Positions 35,022 through 44,873 of a stretch of 64,000 bases of DNA are shown in pieces. The notes beneath the pieces are model-generated. The model saw nothing but the letters and a program-made list of their open reading frames with translations. It had not been told where the DNA came from and did no database searches. The position numbers and the translations under genes are program-made. The stretch spans positions 1 through 64,000 of the forward strand of contig NZ_MACF01000041.1 in the NCBI RefSeq assembly GCF_001884045.1. Direction: 5' to 3'. Source of the stretch: Bacillus mobilis. GTDB lineage: Bacteria; Bacillota; Bacilli; Bacillales; Bacillaceae_G. Each line of letters starts with the position of its first letter. Position 1 is the stretch's first letter.

Positions 35022-35693
35022 ATGCGCTTACTCGTAGTAGAAGATAACGCTTCTTTATTAGAGTCTATTGTCCAAATATTACGCGATGAATTTGAAGTAG
35101 ATACAGCATTGAATGGAGAAGATGGGTTATTTCTAGCGTTGCAAAATATATATGATGCCATTTTGCTTGATGTGATGATGCCAGAAATGGACGGTTTTGA
35201 AGTGATTCAAAAAATACGTGATGAAAAGATTGAAACACCAGTCCTGTTTTTGACAGCGAGAGACTCTCTAGAAGATCGAGTGAAAGGGTTAGACTTTGGT
35301 GGGGATGACTATATCGTTAAGCCGTTTCAGGCCCCAGAATTAAAAGCAAGAATTCGTGCTTTGTTACGACGAAGCGGTAGTTTAACAACAAAGCAGACCA
35401 TTTGCTATAAAGGGATTGAATTGTTCGGAAAAGATAAAGATGTTCAAGTAGATGGACAAAGTATTAAGCTAACATTAAAACAATATGAGCTTTTAGAGTA
35501 CCTTGTTCAAAATAGCGGAAAGATTTTAATGCGTGAACAAATTTTCGATCGTGTTTGGGGATTTGATTCAGATACGACAGTAGCAATTGTAGAAGTGTAT
35601 GTACATCATTTACGTAAAAAATTAGAGCCATTCGGTTATCAGAAAGATATTCAAACCGTTCGAGGTATTGGATACATATTAAAAGAACAATGA
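35022..35693 (+). CDS. OmpR-family response regulator
   Basis: This 223-residue protein has a receiver domain (Asp in ILLDVMMPEMDGFE near residue 51, Lys in YIVKPFQ) and a winged-helix DNA-binding domain (KLTLKQYELLEYLVQNSG, VYVHHLRKKLEPFG, TVRGIGYIL). The chosen ATG precedes RLLVVEDN and follows AAGGTGAG. Its last codons overlap the kinase gene by four bases (ATGA). The regulated genes are not evident. Nearby candidates are the repeat protein and protease downstream. Confidence 0.9.
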   Translation: MRLLVVEDNASLLESIVQILRDEFEVDTALNGEDGLFLALQNIYDAILLDVMMPEMDGFEVIQKIRDEKIETPVLFLTARDSLEDRVKGLDFGGDDYIVKPFQAPELKARIRALLRRSGSLTTKQTICYKGIELFGKDKDVQVDGQSIKLTLKQYELLEYLVQNSGKILMREQIFDRVWGFDSDTTVAIVEVYVHHLRKKLEPFGYQKDIQTVRGIGYILKEQ

Positions 35694-36940
35694 AAAAGGG
35701 AAGTATGTTTCAGAAGACGCGCATTCGATTGACTATATTGAATTCGTTAGTATTTATCATTTTGATAGGCGTATTAGGTAGTATTATTTATTCGTACACA
35801 TATAAGCGGATTTATAATGAAATGGATCAATCTATAAAAATGATGGCTCAGTTTGGAAAAAAATTAGATGCTAAAATATTACCAAGAAAACGTATGGAGA
35901 ACATTAAAATTGGAGATCCACGGGTAACTAGAATAACTTGGAATGGGAAAGTAGTAGAGATAGAGGGAGATAACCATAAATTTCGTTCTAGCTTTGAAGG
36001 GAATTTGGATCAGTTTTTTCCAAAGAAGTTAGGGGATTTGCAAGATCTTGAAGTACAAGGACGATATTTTAGAACCTTTGCGTTTAAAGAAGATGGGAAA
36101 ATAGTTCAAATTGTACGTGACACAACAGCTGAAGAAGAAATGTTAAATACTTTATTTTTAATTCTTGTTATAGGTTGTAGTGTAGGAAGCCTATTTGCGA
36201 TAGGCATCGGCTTTTTCTTAGCCGGAAGGGCGCTCGTACCCATTCAAAAATCATGGGAAAAACAGCAGCAATTCGTTTCGGACGCATCGCATGAATTAAG
36301 GACACCGCTTGCGGTTATTCAATCCAAAACAGATATATTATTTCAGTCACCATCTGCGACAATAGAAGAAAAAGCGATGGATATTTCTACGATTTCAAAG
36401 GAGTGTAGACGGTTATCTAAGCTTGTAGCTAATTTATTATTGTTAGCACGTTCGGATTCTAATCAAATTGAGATGGATAAGAAAACATTTGAAATGGATA
36501 CATTGTTAGAAGAAATAGTAGATCCATATAAGGAGATTGCTTCTTATCAAGAAAAAGAGATGATATTAAAAGTAGAGCATGGTATATCATTTATGGGTGA
36601 TAGAGAGAGAATTCATCAAATGATGGTCATATTGTTAGACAATGCGATGAAGTATACGAATGAAGGTGGTCATATTCAAATCGATTGTACGCAAACGAAC
36701 AGTTCGATTCGTATACGAGTGAAAGATGATGGGATAGGAGTGAAAGATGAGGATATCCCCAAACTATTTAATCGTTTTTATCAAGGGGATAAAGCGAGAA
36801 GTGCGTCAGAAGGAGCTGGATTAGGCCTTTCAATCGCGAATTGGATTGTAGACAAGCATTATGGGAAAATATTAGTAGAGAGCAAATGGGAAGAGGGTAC
36901 TTGTTTTGAAGTGATTCTTCCTAAAAACCAAAGAATATAA
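35690..36940 (+). CDS. Sensor histidine kinase, HisKA type
   Basis: This 416-residue kinase has two membrane helices (about residues 13-35 and 155-180) around a roughly 120-residue external sensor of no known family. It continues with the H-box SDASHELRTPLAVIQSK and an ATPase domain (LDNAMKYT, DDGIGVKDEDIP, GAGLGLSIANWIV). It lacks an obvious HAMP linker between the second helix and the H-box, a short connection. It is translationally coupled to the regulator. The stimulus is unknown. Confidence 0.9.
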   Translation: MKKGSMFQKTRIRLTILNSLVFIILIGVLGSIIYSYTYKRIYNEMDQSIKMMAQFGKKLDAKILPRKRMENIKIGDPRVTRITWNGKVVEIEGDNHKFRSSFEGNLDQFFPKKLGDLQDLEVQGRYFRTFAFKEDGKIVQIVRDTTAEEEMLNTLFLILVIGCSVGSLFAIGIGFFLAGRALVPIQKSWEKQQQFVSDASHELRTPLAVIQSKTDILFQSPSATIEEKAMDISTISKECRRLSKLVANLLLLARSDSNQIEMDKKTFEMDTLLEEIVDPYKEIASYQEKEMILKVEHGISFMGDRERIHQMMVILLDNAMKYTNEGGHIQIDCTQTNSSIRIRVKDDGIGVKDEDIPKLFNRFYQGDKARSASEGAGLGLSIANWIVDKHYGKILVESKWEEGTCFEVILPKNQRI

Positions 36941-36943
36941 GTG

Positions 36944-36981
36944 AGAAGACGATCTTGTTTTTACAAGGTCGTCTTTTTTTA
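36944..36981 (+). terminator. Terminator of two-component operon
   Basis: AGACGATCTTG / CAAGGTCGTCT stem with T7. Confidence 0.88.
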
Positions 36982-37146
36982 AGGGAAAGTTAAGAAACTA
37001 TTTATAACATGTATGATATACAGAAAGTTCGCCGTATGAAGAAGCGATTATAAAAAGGTATTTGAGCAGATTATATCGATCATAACGTTATTTCGATTAT
37101 GTATAGGGAATGATGTAAAAGAAAGTGTAAGAGGGAGGAATTAATT

Positions 37147-37968
37147 TTGAAAAAGAAAATGATGACGGTATTCACTATTGGAGTAATGAGTTTAAGTATA
37201 TTAGGCGGTGCCTCTCCTTCTGAAACATCAAAAGGAAAGACAAATTACACGCAGCGTAGTAAAGAACAATTAAATAATGGAAAGATACATGCGGTACATA
37301 CAGAAGAAAAGGCAGAGAATTTAGGGATTGAAACGGAAGGGAAAGAACAAATTACGCTAGAAAAAGAAATCCATGAGACGGAAGTAGGAAGGGAAGCAGA
37401 ACAGTTAGGAATTTCGATTGAAGGAAAAGACGTTGGAACTCTTTCAGAAGAAATCTATGAAACAAAAATAAAGCAAGAAGCGTTAAAGCTAGGCATATCT
37501 ATAGAGAATACAACGATTGTAAATTTAATTAATCAAATTAATACGATTAAAATTAACAATGAAGCGGATAAATTAGGCATTTCGGCAAATGGAAAAGAAA
37601 TAGAGGACATTGAGGAAGAAATCTATGGAACGAAAGTAAGAGAGGAAGCAGGGGAGTTAGGTATTTCCCAAAAAGGAAAAGAGATAGAAACGTTAGCACA
37701 AGAAGTGTATGAACAAAAAGTACAGGAAGAAGCAAAAAAATATCATATTGATTTGTATGGTAAAGATATATATCAAGTATTAAAAGAAATTAATGAGCAA
37801 AAAGTATTACAAATGGCAGATGAGCTTAATATGGATAAAACGAATATGAACGTTCAAGAATTAGCCGAAAAAATAAAAAAAGATCAGCCTGAAAAAGGAA
37901 AAGAACTAAATTTTGTACCGGTGATTCGCACGGATGCTGACGCGTTTTATTCTTATTTAACGAACTAA
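37147..37968 (+). CDS. Exported protein with seven 28-residue repeats
   Basis: This 273-residue protein has a signal peptide (about residues 1-22, ending LGGASPS) and then seven tandem repeats of 28 residues with the pattern EAxxLGISxEGKxxxxLxxEIYExKV. Repeats 1-5 are close to each other; 6 and 7 diverge. The pattern predicts two helices per unit and recalls SAP/HeH-type motifs (inference). It has no wall anchor or lipobox. It starts with TTG after GAGGGAGGA. The C39-like protease gene begins 7 bases after its stop, so the two are co-transcribed. I do not recognise the protein. Confidence 0.75.
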   Translation: MKKKMMTVFTIGVMSLSILGGASPSETSKGKTNYTQRSKEQLNNGKIHAVHTEEKAENLGIETEGKEQITLEKEIHETEVGREAEQLGISIEGKDVGTLSEEIYETKIKQEALKLGISIENTTIVNLINQINTIKINNEADKLGISANGKEIEDIEEEIYGTKVREEAGELGISQKGKEIETLAQEVYEQKVQEEAKKYHIDLYGKDIYQVLKEINEQKVLQMADELNMDKTNMNVQELAEKIKKDQPEKGKELNFVPVIRTDADAFYSYLTN

Positions 37969-37975
37969 AAAGGGC

Positions 37976-38728
37976 GTGAGAGTGATACGGAGATGGAAGT
38001 GGTATTTATGTATGGCCTTACTCGGTATAGCAGTATGGAACGTATATACAAATGGAATTACAAAGTATATGGAGAAGTTAACATTTTTCAATATACAAAG
38101 CGGAAAAGAAGCGGAGTTTAGTAATAATGATGACAAGGTTATCTTATCAAATGTACCTTTAATTCAGCAATTACCAGAGCTAGATAGAGGATGCGAAGTA
38201 ACGAGCTTAGCGATGTTATTACAATATGCAGGTGTTTCAGTAGATAAGATGCAATTGGCAAGTGAAATCAAAAAGGTTAATTTTTTAGATGAGGGTGTAA
38301 GAGGGAATCCGAATGAAGGATTTGTAGGAAATATTTATACTTTTTCTGAATCTGGATATGGTGTATATCATGAACCACTTTTTCAATTAGCAAAAAAATA
38401 TTTACCTAATAAAGCTGTAGACTTAACAGGGAAGAGTATAGAAGAAATGTATAAGAGTGTAAAATCAGGACAACCGGTAGTTATGATTACGAATGCAACA
38501 TTTGCACCATTAGATGAGGATGAATTTACTACATGGGAAACAAATAGCGGAGATGTTTCTATTACGTATAATGAGCATTGTGTTGTGCTTGTTGGATATG
38601 ATAAGGAATTTGTATATATTCGAGATCCTCTCAGTGAAAGTTTGGATGTAAAAGTACCGAGAGATCGTTTTGAAGAGGCATGGATGCAAATGGGGAGTCA
38701 GGCGATTAGTTATGTGAAAAGCAATTAG
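37976..38728 (+). CDS. C39-like (papain-fold) membrane-anchored peptidase
   Basis: This 250-residue protein has one N-terminal membrane helix (about residues 8-26) and an extracytoplasmic peptidase_C39_2 domain. The catalytic Cys is in RGCEVTSLAMLLQYAG (about residue 71), the His in NEHCVVLVGYD, and an Asp in IRDPLS follows. Members of this group lack the ABC transporter part of bacteriocin-processing C39 peptidases. The GTG start overlaps the run of purines after the preceding gene; a GTG two codons later is also possible. Co-transcription with the repeat protein suggests a functional pair. Confidence 0.82.
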   Translation: MRVIRRWKWYLCMALLGIAVWNVYTNGITKYMEKLTFFNIQSGKEAEFSNNDDKVILSNVPLIQQLPELDRGCEVTSLAMLLQYAGVSVDKMQLASEIKKVNFLDEGVRGNPNEGFVGNIYTFSESGYGVYHEPLFQLAKKYLPNKAVDLTGKSIEEMYKSVKSGQPVVMITNATFAPLDEDEFTTWETNSGDVSITYNEHCVVLVGYDKEFVYIRDPLSESLDVKVPRDRFEEAWMQMGSQAISYVKSN

Positions 38729-38787
38729 TAAGGAAGGGGATGTAAGGAATTATAAGAGGATTTTGTGAGGGTGTATTTTGTTAAGAA

Positions 38788-38836
38788 ATAAGAGAACTTC
38801 AGCTTATTATATAAGCTGAAGTTCTCTTATTTTTTA
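38788..38836 (+). terminator. Terminator of repeat-protein operon
   Basis: AAGAGAACTTCAGCTTAT / ATAAGCTGAAGTTCTCTT perfect 18-bp stem followed by ATTTTTT. Confidence 0.92.
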
Positions 38837-38975
38837 TGATTAAAACTTTAGAAGTAGTGAATATGTAAAAATGCATAATTGACGAAAAAATTACATGTTA
38901 TCATTATATATTGTTTTATATATGTTGATTGTATAAAATTACACAAGTATTCACATTACATAAAGGAGGCTTATT

Positions 38976-40958
38976 ATGCAAAAAATATTTAACTGGGTTA
39001 AATGTATGAGTATCAAGAAAAAATTAATCATTTCATTCTTTCTTATTTTAACTATACCAGGACTTATTATCGGTGGTGTTTCATATCAAACTGCCAAAAC
39101 AAATTTTGAACAACAAATCACAGGTAAAGCAAAGGAAAACATTTCGATTTTAAATACTGTTATTTCTCAAAATATAGAAGAGAAATTTGTTGATGCAGCA
39201 TACTTTGCAGACATCTTAACAGAGGATACATATCCAAACGGGCAAGAAGAAATAGTAAGAACGAAGTTAGCACAATATATAAAACTTCATCCAGAAGTAG
39301 AAGGCATTTATATTGGAACGCAGACGGGAAAGTTTATAAGAGAACCATTTATCCAAATGGCTGATGGGTATAATCCAACAGATAGATCTTGGTATAAAGA
39401 AGCGCATGAGAATAAAGGGAAAGTAATTGTTACTGCACCATATCAATCAGCATCTACCAAAAATATGGTAGTGACAATTGCTAAAGAAGTAAAAGATGGT
39501 AAAGGTGTTATAGGAATTAACTTAAATTTAGATAACATCTTAAAAATTTCCAAAATGATTAATATTGGTGAAAAAGGTTATGCAGTTATTTTAGATCAAA
39601 ATAAGCAAATTGTTAGTCATCCATCCAGAAAACCAGGTGCAAAAGTTACTGATCCTTGGATTAAACCAATTTATGAAGATAAACAAGGAAATGTGTCTTA
39701 TACAGAACAAGGTGATAAAAAAAATTTAATCTTTGCAACAAATGAGAAAACAGGATGGAAAGTAGTTGGAGTTATGTTCGACGAAGAAATTACCCAAGCT
39801 ACGAATCCAGTATTTTATAAGACTTTTATTGTCATAGCTATCGCTATTGTATTTGGTAGTGTATTAATTTATTTCATTACAAAGTCTATTACAAGACCAT
39901 TAAGAAGAATAGCTGACTCGGCACATAAAATTAGTAAGGGAGATTTGACAGAGAAAATTACAATCCATTCCAAGGATGACATAGGGAAATTAGGGGATTC
40001 CTTCAATGAAATGTCTGCCTCTTTACAAGATGTGATTACTCAAATTAGTTTTTCAGCAGAACATGTCGCTGCATCGGCTGAAGAGTTAACAGCGAGCGTA
40101 CAGCAAGCGAATGATGCGACAGATCAAATTACAATTGCAATGGAACAAGTATCAGGTGGGGCTGAATCACAAAGTCAAGGTGTTGAAGAAGGTGCGGCTA
40201 CATTACAACAAGTAAATACAGCAATTCAAGATGTAAATGGAAGCGCGGAATCAATTTCTATCTCCTCATTACATGCGAGAGAAAGAGCTGAAGAAGGGGA
40301 AGAATTGGTTGAACAAGCAGCAAAACAAATGCAGTCTATTTCTAAATCAGTATCCGAGTCAGATGCTATTATTAAACTTCTTGATGAGAAATCAAAACAG
40401 GTAGGAGCTATTTCTGAAGCAATTCAAAACATCGCTACTCAAACGAACTTATTAGCTTTAAATGCGGCTATTGAAGCAGCAAGAGCAGGTGAACAGGGCC
40501 GAGGGTTTGCTATTGTAGCAGATGAGGTTAGAAAATTAGCGGAGCAATCAGGAGAATCATCTGGAGAGATTGCAAATTTAATTGCAGAAATTAAGGCTGA
40601 TATTGAACATACTGTTAAGGCGATGGATAATGTGAATGGGGAAGTTCAACAAGGCCTTGATGTTGTAACAAAGACGAAAGTAAGTTTTACGGAAATTTTA
40701 AGTTCTACTACACATATTGTTTCTCAAGTAAATCAAATGGTAGAAACAACGAAGAGAATTGCTGGAGATGCAAATGAAGTGACAAATGCTATTGATGAAA
40801 TTGCAGCGGCTGCAGAAGAAAATACAGCTAGTATGCAAAGTGTTGCTGCTTCAACAGAGGAACAAATGAATTCAATGGAAGAAATTAGTTCAGCTTCGCA
40901 AAATTTAGCTGAGATGGCCGAAGAACTACAAGCGATGACTAGTAAATTTAAAGTATAA
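38976..40958 (+). CDS. Methyl-accepting chemotaxis protein, dCache type (copy 2)
   Basis: This 660-residue chemoreceptor is paralogous to the one at 25426 over its full length: helix (about residues 13-35), double Cache, helix (about 285-305), HAMP and signalling domain with [19 protein letters not shown] at about 500. In the sensor the RSWY and APYQS residues are kept, but the aspartate of the other copy (GIDL) is Asn here (GINL), so ligand choice may differ. It sits directly before the malate-type two-component system. The ribosome site is AAAGGAGG. Confidence 0.92.
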   Translation: MQKIFNWVKCMSIKKKLIISFFLILTIPGLIIGGVSYQTAKTNFEQQITGKAKENISILNTVISQNIEEKFVDAAYFADILTEDTYPNGQEEIVRTKLAQYIKLHPEVEGIYIGTQTGKFIREPFIQMADGYNPTDRSWYKEAHENKGKVIVTAPYQSASTKNMVVTIAKEVKDGKGVIGINLNLDNILKISKMINIGEKGYAVILDQNKQIVSHPSRKPGAKVTDPWIKPIYEDKQGNVSYTEQGDKKNLIFATNEKTGWKVVGVMFDEEITQATNPVFYKTFIVIAIAIVFGSVLIYFITKSITRPLRRIADSAHKISKGDLTEKITIHSKDDIGKLGDSFNEMSASLQDVITQISFSAEHVAASAEELTASVQQANDATDQITIAMEQVSGGAESQSQGVEEGAATLQQVNTAIQDVNGSAESISISSLHARERAEEGEELVEQAAKQMQSISKSVSESDAIIKLLDEKSKQVGAISEAIQNIATQTNLLALNAAIEAARAGEQGRGFAIVADEVRKLAEQSGESSGEIANLIAEIKADIEHTVKAMDNVNGEVQQGLDVVTKTKVSFTEILSSTTHIVSQVNQMVETTKRIAGDANEVTNAIDEIAAAAEENTASMQSVAASTEEQMNSMEEISSASQNLAEMAEELQAMTSKFKV

Positions 40959-40968
40959 TAACAGCAGA

Positions 40969-41010
40969 TAAGTAAGGTGAAAATAATATCACCTTACTTA
41001 TTTTTCTATT
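40969..41010 (+). terminator. Terminator of second chemoreceptor gene
   Basis: AGTAAGGTG / CACCTTACT stem extended by ATA/TAT, followed by TTTTTCT. It lies just before the MalK-like coding start. Confidence 0.88.
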
Positions 41011-41036
41011 TAGCAATTAGGGGAGTCATTAACGGG

Positions 41037-42641
41037 ATGAAGAAAAGAAAAAGACTATGGAATTTATGGAAAACGATTACATTGTTAGTTTGTACAGTTG
41101 TAATTTTTTCTTTACTTGTGACAGATATATTAATTAGTCATAATGTAGAACGGACGACGGAGGATAGCCAAGCAGAGAAAGCAAAAACAATTGCACACAT
41201 TGTGGCGAATGATTCGATTGTAATCGATGGTTTGACTGGGAAAGCAGATACTTCTGCAATCCAAACGTATACAAATAGAATATTAAAAAACACAGGTGTT
41301 CAATTTATTGTAGTTATGGACATGAATGGAATAAGAAAATCACATCCAAATCCTCAAAAAATAGGTCATCATTTTATTGGGGGAGATGAAGGGCCTGCAT
41401 TGAAAGGAAAGGAACATGTATCGCTGGCAGAAGGAACTTTAGGTATTTCAATGCGAGTGTTTGTACCTGTATTTTCTGAAACAGGTGAACAACTTGGAGC
41501 GGTGGCCGTTGGTATTTCAGCAGATAATGTAAAAGAGAGAGTTAAGGAAAGTAGACATATCATTTATATTGGAGTTGGAGTTGGAGTACTAGTCGGAATT
41601 ATAGGAGCAATATTACTAGCTAGACATATAAAGAAAAGTTTATTTGGTCTTGAACCTCACAGGATAGCAAAAATTCTTGAAGAAAGAAATACGATGCTAC
41701 AATCTGTAAAGGAAGGTATTATTGCTGTAGATAAAGAGGCCAATGTAACTTTAATAAATAATGAGGCAAAACGATTGTTTAAGAAAAGTGGTCTTGAAGA
41801 AGATTTTATTGGTAAAGATGTTGAGTTGTATATGCCTAATTCACGTATAAAAGAAGTATTACAAACGGGAGAGGTACAATTAAACGAAGAACAAAATATT
41901 TATGGAATTACGATTGTGACGAATCGTGTTCCTTTATATGTAAAAGGAGAAATAGTTGGTGCGATTGCAACATTTCGTGATAAAACAGAGATTAGAAAAT
42001 TAGCAGAAGAATTAACTGGTATTAGACTATATGCGGAAGCATTACGGGCACAATCGCATGAATTTATGAATAAAATGCATGTCGTATTAGGGCTTACACA
42101 CATGAAGCAGTATGAAGAATTGCAGAAGTATATAAGCGGTATGGTATCAGAGCATCAATATGAAATTGGTGGGGTTATGGAAAGAGTAAAAAGTCCAGTA
42201 TTTGCTGGTTTTTTACTTGGGAAACTTAGCTATGCTAGAGAGAAAAATATAAAATTAATCATAAGTGAAGACTCTTACATGCCGGAAATAGATGATGAAA
42301 GTATTATTCATGAACTAATTACGATTGTCGGAAATTTAATTGATAATGCATTAGAGGCAGTGACGAATTGTGAAAAGAAGCAAGTTGAACTTGAGATACA
42401 ATATGGTGATACATTAATCATTACAGTACAAGATACGGGGAAAGGTATACCAGAAGAAGAAATAGGGGCATTATTTACGAAAGGTTATTCCACAAAGGGA
42501 GATAACCGTGGTTATGGTTTGTATCTTGTAAAAGAAAGTATACAGCGAATAAATGGGGAAATTCATATGCATTCATTAGTAGGAAAGGGAACAACGATAA
42601 CAATTGAAATACCTAAAGGTAGGGATGAGAGACAAATATGA
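41037..42641 (+). CDS. Sensor histidine kinase, CitA/DcuS family (MalK-like)
   Basis: This 534-residue kinase has two helices (about residues 10-32 and 172-193), an external single-Cache sensor with the FIGGDEGPALKGKEHVS segment typical of the family, a PAS domain (about 205-315), H-box LRAQSHEFMNKMHV, and ATPase motifs (NLIDNALEAV, DTGKGIPEEE, NRGYGLYLVKES). Its downstream carrier is a MaeN-type malate symporter, matching the B. subtilis MalK-MalR-MaeN set. The start is the ATG before KKRKRL; upstream sequence is a terminator. The kinase and regulator genes overlap by four bases (ATGA). Confidence 0.9.
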   Translation: MKKRKRLWNLWKTITLLVCTVVIFSLLVTDILISHNVERTTEDSQAEKAKTIAHIVANDSIVIDGLTGKADTSAIQTYTNRILKNTGVQFIVVMDMNGIRKSHPNPQKIGHHFIGGDEGPALKGKEHVSLAEGTLGISMRVFVPVFSETGEQLGAVAVGISADNVKERVKESRHIIYIGVGVGVLVGIIGAILLARHIKKSLFGLEPHRIAKILEERNTMLQSVKEGIIAVDKEANVTLINNEAKRLFKKSGLEEDFIGKDVELYMPNSRIKEVLQTGEVQLNEEQNIYGITIVTNRVPLYVKGEIVGAIATFRDKTEIRKLAEELTGIRLYAEALRAQSHEFMNKMHVVLGLTHMKQYEELQKYISGMVSEHQYEIGGVMERVKSPVFAGFLLGKLSYAREKNIKLIISEDSYMPEIDDESIIHELITIVGNLIDNALEAVTNCEKKQVELEIQYGDTLIITVQDTGKGIPEEEIGALFTKGYSTKGDNRGYGLYLVKESIQRINGEIHMHSLVGKGTTITIEIPKGRDERQI

Positions 42642-43345
42642 TTAAAGTTTTAATTGTAGAAGATGACCCGATGGTAGCAATGTTAAATACGCATTATTTA
42701 GAGCAAGTAGGAGGGTTTGAACTTGTTCAAGCAGTTAACTCCGTAAAATCAGCGATAGAAGTATTAGAGAAATCACGAGTAGATTTAGTATTACTTGATA
42801 TTTTTATGCCTGAAGAGACTGGATTTGAGCTTTTAATGTATATTCGGAACCAAGAAAAAGAAATCGATATTATAATGATTTCAGCTGTACATGATATGGG
42901 GAGTATTAAAAAAGCATTACAATATGGCGTAGTAGATTATTTAATTAAACCATTTACATTTGAACGATTTAAAAAGGCATTAACTATATATCGAGAAAAA
43001 CTTACTTTCATGAAAGAACAACAAAAAATTAGTCAATCCGAATTAGATTCGTTAATTTTGCAAAAAGAAAAAAAAGAGCCTACTGTTACTAAAGAGCTTC
43101 CGAAAGGATTAACGAAGCAAACGATGCAATTAATTTGGCAGAAGATCGAGTCGTTGAATGGACGAGCATTTACAACAGACGAAATGGCACAATTAGTAGG
43201 AGTTTCAAGAGTTTCTATTCGAAAGTATGTAATGTTTTTGACTGAAATTGGAGTATTAGAAAACGAAATGGTGTATCAACATGTGGGAAGACCAGTGAGT
43301 AAATTAAGATGTATTGACCAAAAAAAAATAGAGTTTTACGTATAA
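42638..43345 (+). CDS. Response regulator, CitB/DcuR family (MalR-like)
   Basis: This 235-residue regulator has a receiver domain (Asp in LVLLDIFMPEETGFE near residue 54, YLIKPFTFERF) and a C-terminal HTH (TTDEMAQLVGVSRVSIRKYV). It is translated in overlap with the kinase gene. It very likely activates the maeN-type gene that follows after its terminator, as MalR does in B. subtilis. It is paralogous to the CitT-like regulator at 29202. Confidence 0.9.
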   Translation: MIKVLIVEDDPMVAMLNTHYLEQVGGFELVQAVNSVKSAIEVLEKSRVDLVLLDIFMPEETGFELLMYIRNQEKEIDIIMISAVHDMGSIKKALQYGVVDYLIKPFTFERFKKALTIYREKLTFMKEQQKISQSELDSLILQKEKKEPTVTKELPKGLTKQTMQLIWQKIESLNGRAFTTDEMAQLVGVSRVSIRKYVMFLTEIGVLENEMVYQHVGRPVSKLRCIDQKKIEFYV

Positions 43346-43377
43346 GCGACTTATTATAAGTCGCTTATACTTTTTTT
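43345..43377 (+). terminator. Terminator of malKR-like operon
   Basis: AAGCGACTTATTATAAGTCGCTT palindrome followed by ATACTTTTTTT. Confidence 0.88.
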
Positions 43378-43422
43378 AATTACAAAATCAATTACAAAAC
43401 TTACAAAAACTATTTTTACTAT

Positions 43423-43436
43423 TGAAAGCGTTTTAA
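43423..43436 (+). promoter_or_regulatory. cre-like site (CcpA) before malate carrier
   Basis: TGAAAGCGTTTTAA matches the cre consensus with one mismatch, about 30 bases before the coding start. It suggests glucose repression of the malate carrier. Confidence 0.55.
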
Positions 43437-43467
43437 TATTGTTATTAAGAAAACAAGGGGGTGCCAT

Positions 43468-44814
43468 ATGGGAATTCAAAAGAATGTGGAAGCGGTATCA
43501 TTTTCTGAAGGAAATGAAGTACAAAGAGAATCGTTCGCTTCTAAAATTATGAATGTAAAAATCGGTGTTATACCTTTACCGTTATATGTAGTATTGGCTG
43601 CTATTATTTATGGGGCATCTGTATATAATAAATTGCCAGCAGATATGATTGGTGGATTTGCAGTTATTATGATCATGGGTATTTTCTTAGGCGACATTGG
43701 GATGAGAATTCCAATTTTTAAAAATATCGGTGGTCCAGCAATACTTTCGTTATTTATTCCATCATTACTTGTATTCTTTAACTGGATGAATCCAGCTTCA
43801 ATGGAAGCTGCAACTATGTTAATGAAAAAATCGAACTTTTTATATTTATATATTTCTTGTTTAGTAGTCGGAAGTATTTTAGGAATGAACCGTAAAGTGT
43901 TAGTACAAGGTTTCGTTCGTATGTTTATTCCCTTAGTAGTAGGGACGTTAGCTTCTGTAGCAGTAGGATTATTGGTCGGTTCACTATTTGGATTTGAAAT
44001 GAAGCAAACTTTCTTCTTTATCATCGTACCCATTGTGAGTGGTGGTATCGGAGAAGGGATTTTACCATTGTCATTAGCTTATAGTGATATTTTAAATGAA
44101 TCATCAGCAACGTTTGTATCGCAGCTTATTCCAGCGGCTATTATTGGAAATATGTTCGCAATCGTGAGTGCAGGGTATATGAAGCGTTTAGGTGAGAAGA
44201 AGCCGGAACTTAGTGGTAACGGTGTATTAGTGAAAACAGATAATCAAGCAGAGTTATTAAAAGAACAAAATACAGAGAAGCCAATTGACTTCTCATTAAT
44301 GGGAGCAGGTTTATTAATTGCGTGTACGTTTTTCATCTTTGGAGGATTTGCTTCTAAGTTCATCGGTATTCCTGGAGCAATCATTATGATTTTTTCAGCA
44401 GCACTTGTGAAATATTTTAAATTAATGCCAGCAAAAATGGAGCAAGGAGCATTCCATTTATATAAATTTATTTCGAAGAATTTAACTTGGCCGTTAATGG
44501 TCGGATTAGGGTTGCTATATATTCCGCTAAAAGACGTAGCAGCAGTTCTTTCAGTAGGATATGTTGTTGTGTGCGCATCAGTTGTTCTTACAATGGTAGC
44601 ATCAGGTTTTCTTGTAGGGAAAGTGATGAAAATGTATCCAGTTGAATCAGCAATTGTAACGGGATGTCATAGTGGTTTAGGTGGAACTGGAGATGTTGCT
44701 ATTTTATCAGCTTCAAATCGTATGGAATTAATGCCGTTTGCGCAAATTTCAACACGTTTAGGCGGGGCAGCAATGGTTGTAACAGCGACAATTTTATTAA
44801 AAATGTTTTCATGA
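43468..44814 (+). CDS. 2-hydroxycarboxylate/Na+ symporter, MaeN-like
   Basis: This 448-residue carrier of the 2-hydroxycarboxylate family (CitS/MaeN/CimH) has about 11 helices. Two family GGxG motifs are present: SGGIGEGILPLS and HSGLGGTGDVAILSA. It imports malate (or citrate) with Na+. The gene follows a MalK/MalR-type two-component system and precedes a malic enzyme gene, so malate is the favoured substrate (inference from context). The ribosome site is AAGGGGGTG. Confidence 0.9.
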   Translation: MGIQKNVEAVSFSEGNEVQRESFASKIMNVKIGVIPLPLYVVLAAIIYGASVYNKLPADMIGGFAVIMIMGIFLGDIGMRIPIFKNIGGPAILSLFIPSLLVFFNWMNPASMEAATMLMKKSNFLYLYISCLVVGSILGMNRKVLVQGFVRMFIPLVVGTLASVAVGLLVGSLFGFEMKQTFFFIIVPIVSGGIGEGILPLSLAYSDILNESSATFVSQLIPAAIIGNMFAIVSAGYMKRLGEKKPELSGNGVLVKTDNQAELLKEQNTEKPIDFSLMGAGLLIACTFFIFGGFASKFIGIPGAIIMIFSAALVKYFKLMPAKMEQGAFHLYKFISKNLTWPLMVGLGLLYIPLKDVAAVLSVGYVVVCASVVLTMVASGFLVGKVMKMYPVESAIVTGCHSGLGGTGDVAILSASNRMELMPFAQISTRLGGAAMVVTATILLKMFS

Positions 44815-44817
44815 TCA

Positions 44818-44850
44818 AACAAGCTAGCTATATTCATATAGCTAGCTTGT
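44818..44850 (+). other. Perfect hairpin without T tract between maeN-like and malic enzyme genes
   Basis: ACAAGCTAGCTATAT / ATATAGCTAGCTTGT pairs fully over 15 bp with a TC loop, and is followed by CAAATTAAGG instead of T. It could be an mRNA stabiliser or processing site that sets the ratio of carrier to enzyme. Confidence 0.6.
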
Positions 44851-44873
44851 CAAATTAAGGGGAGATTATAAGT

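Noticed and set aside
37976-38728. C39-like protein considered as a bacteriocin-processing exporter
   Set aside because: No ABC transporter domains and no double-glycine precursor gene nearby; the adjacent repeat protein has an ordinary signal peptide.
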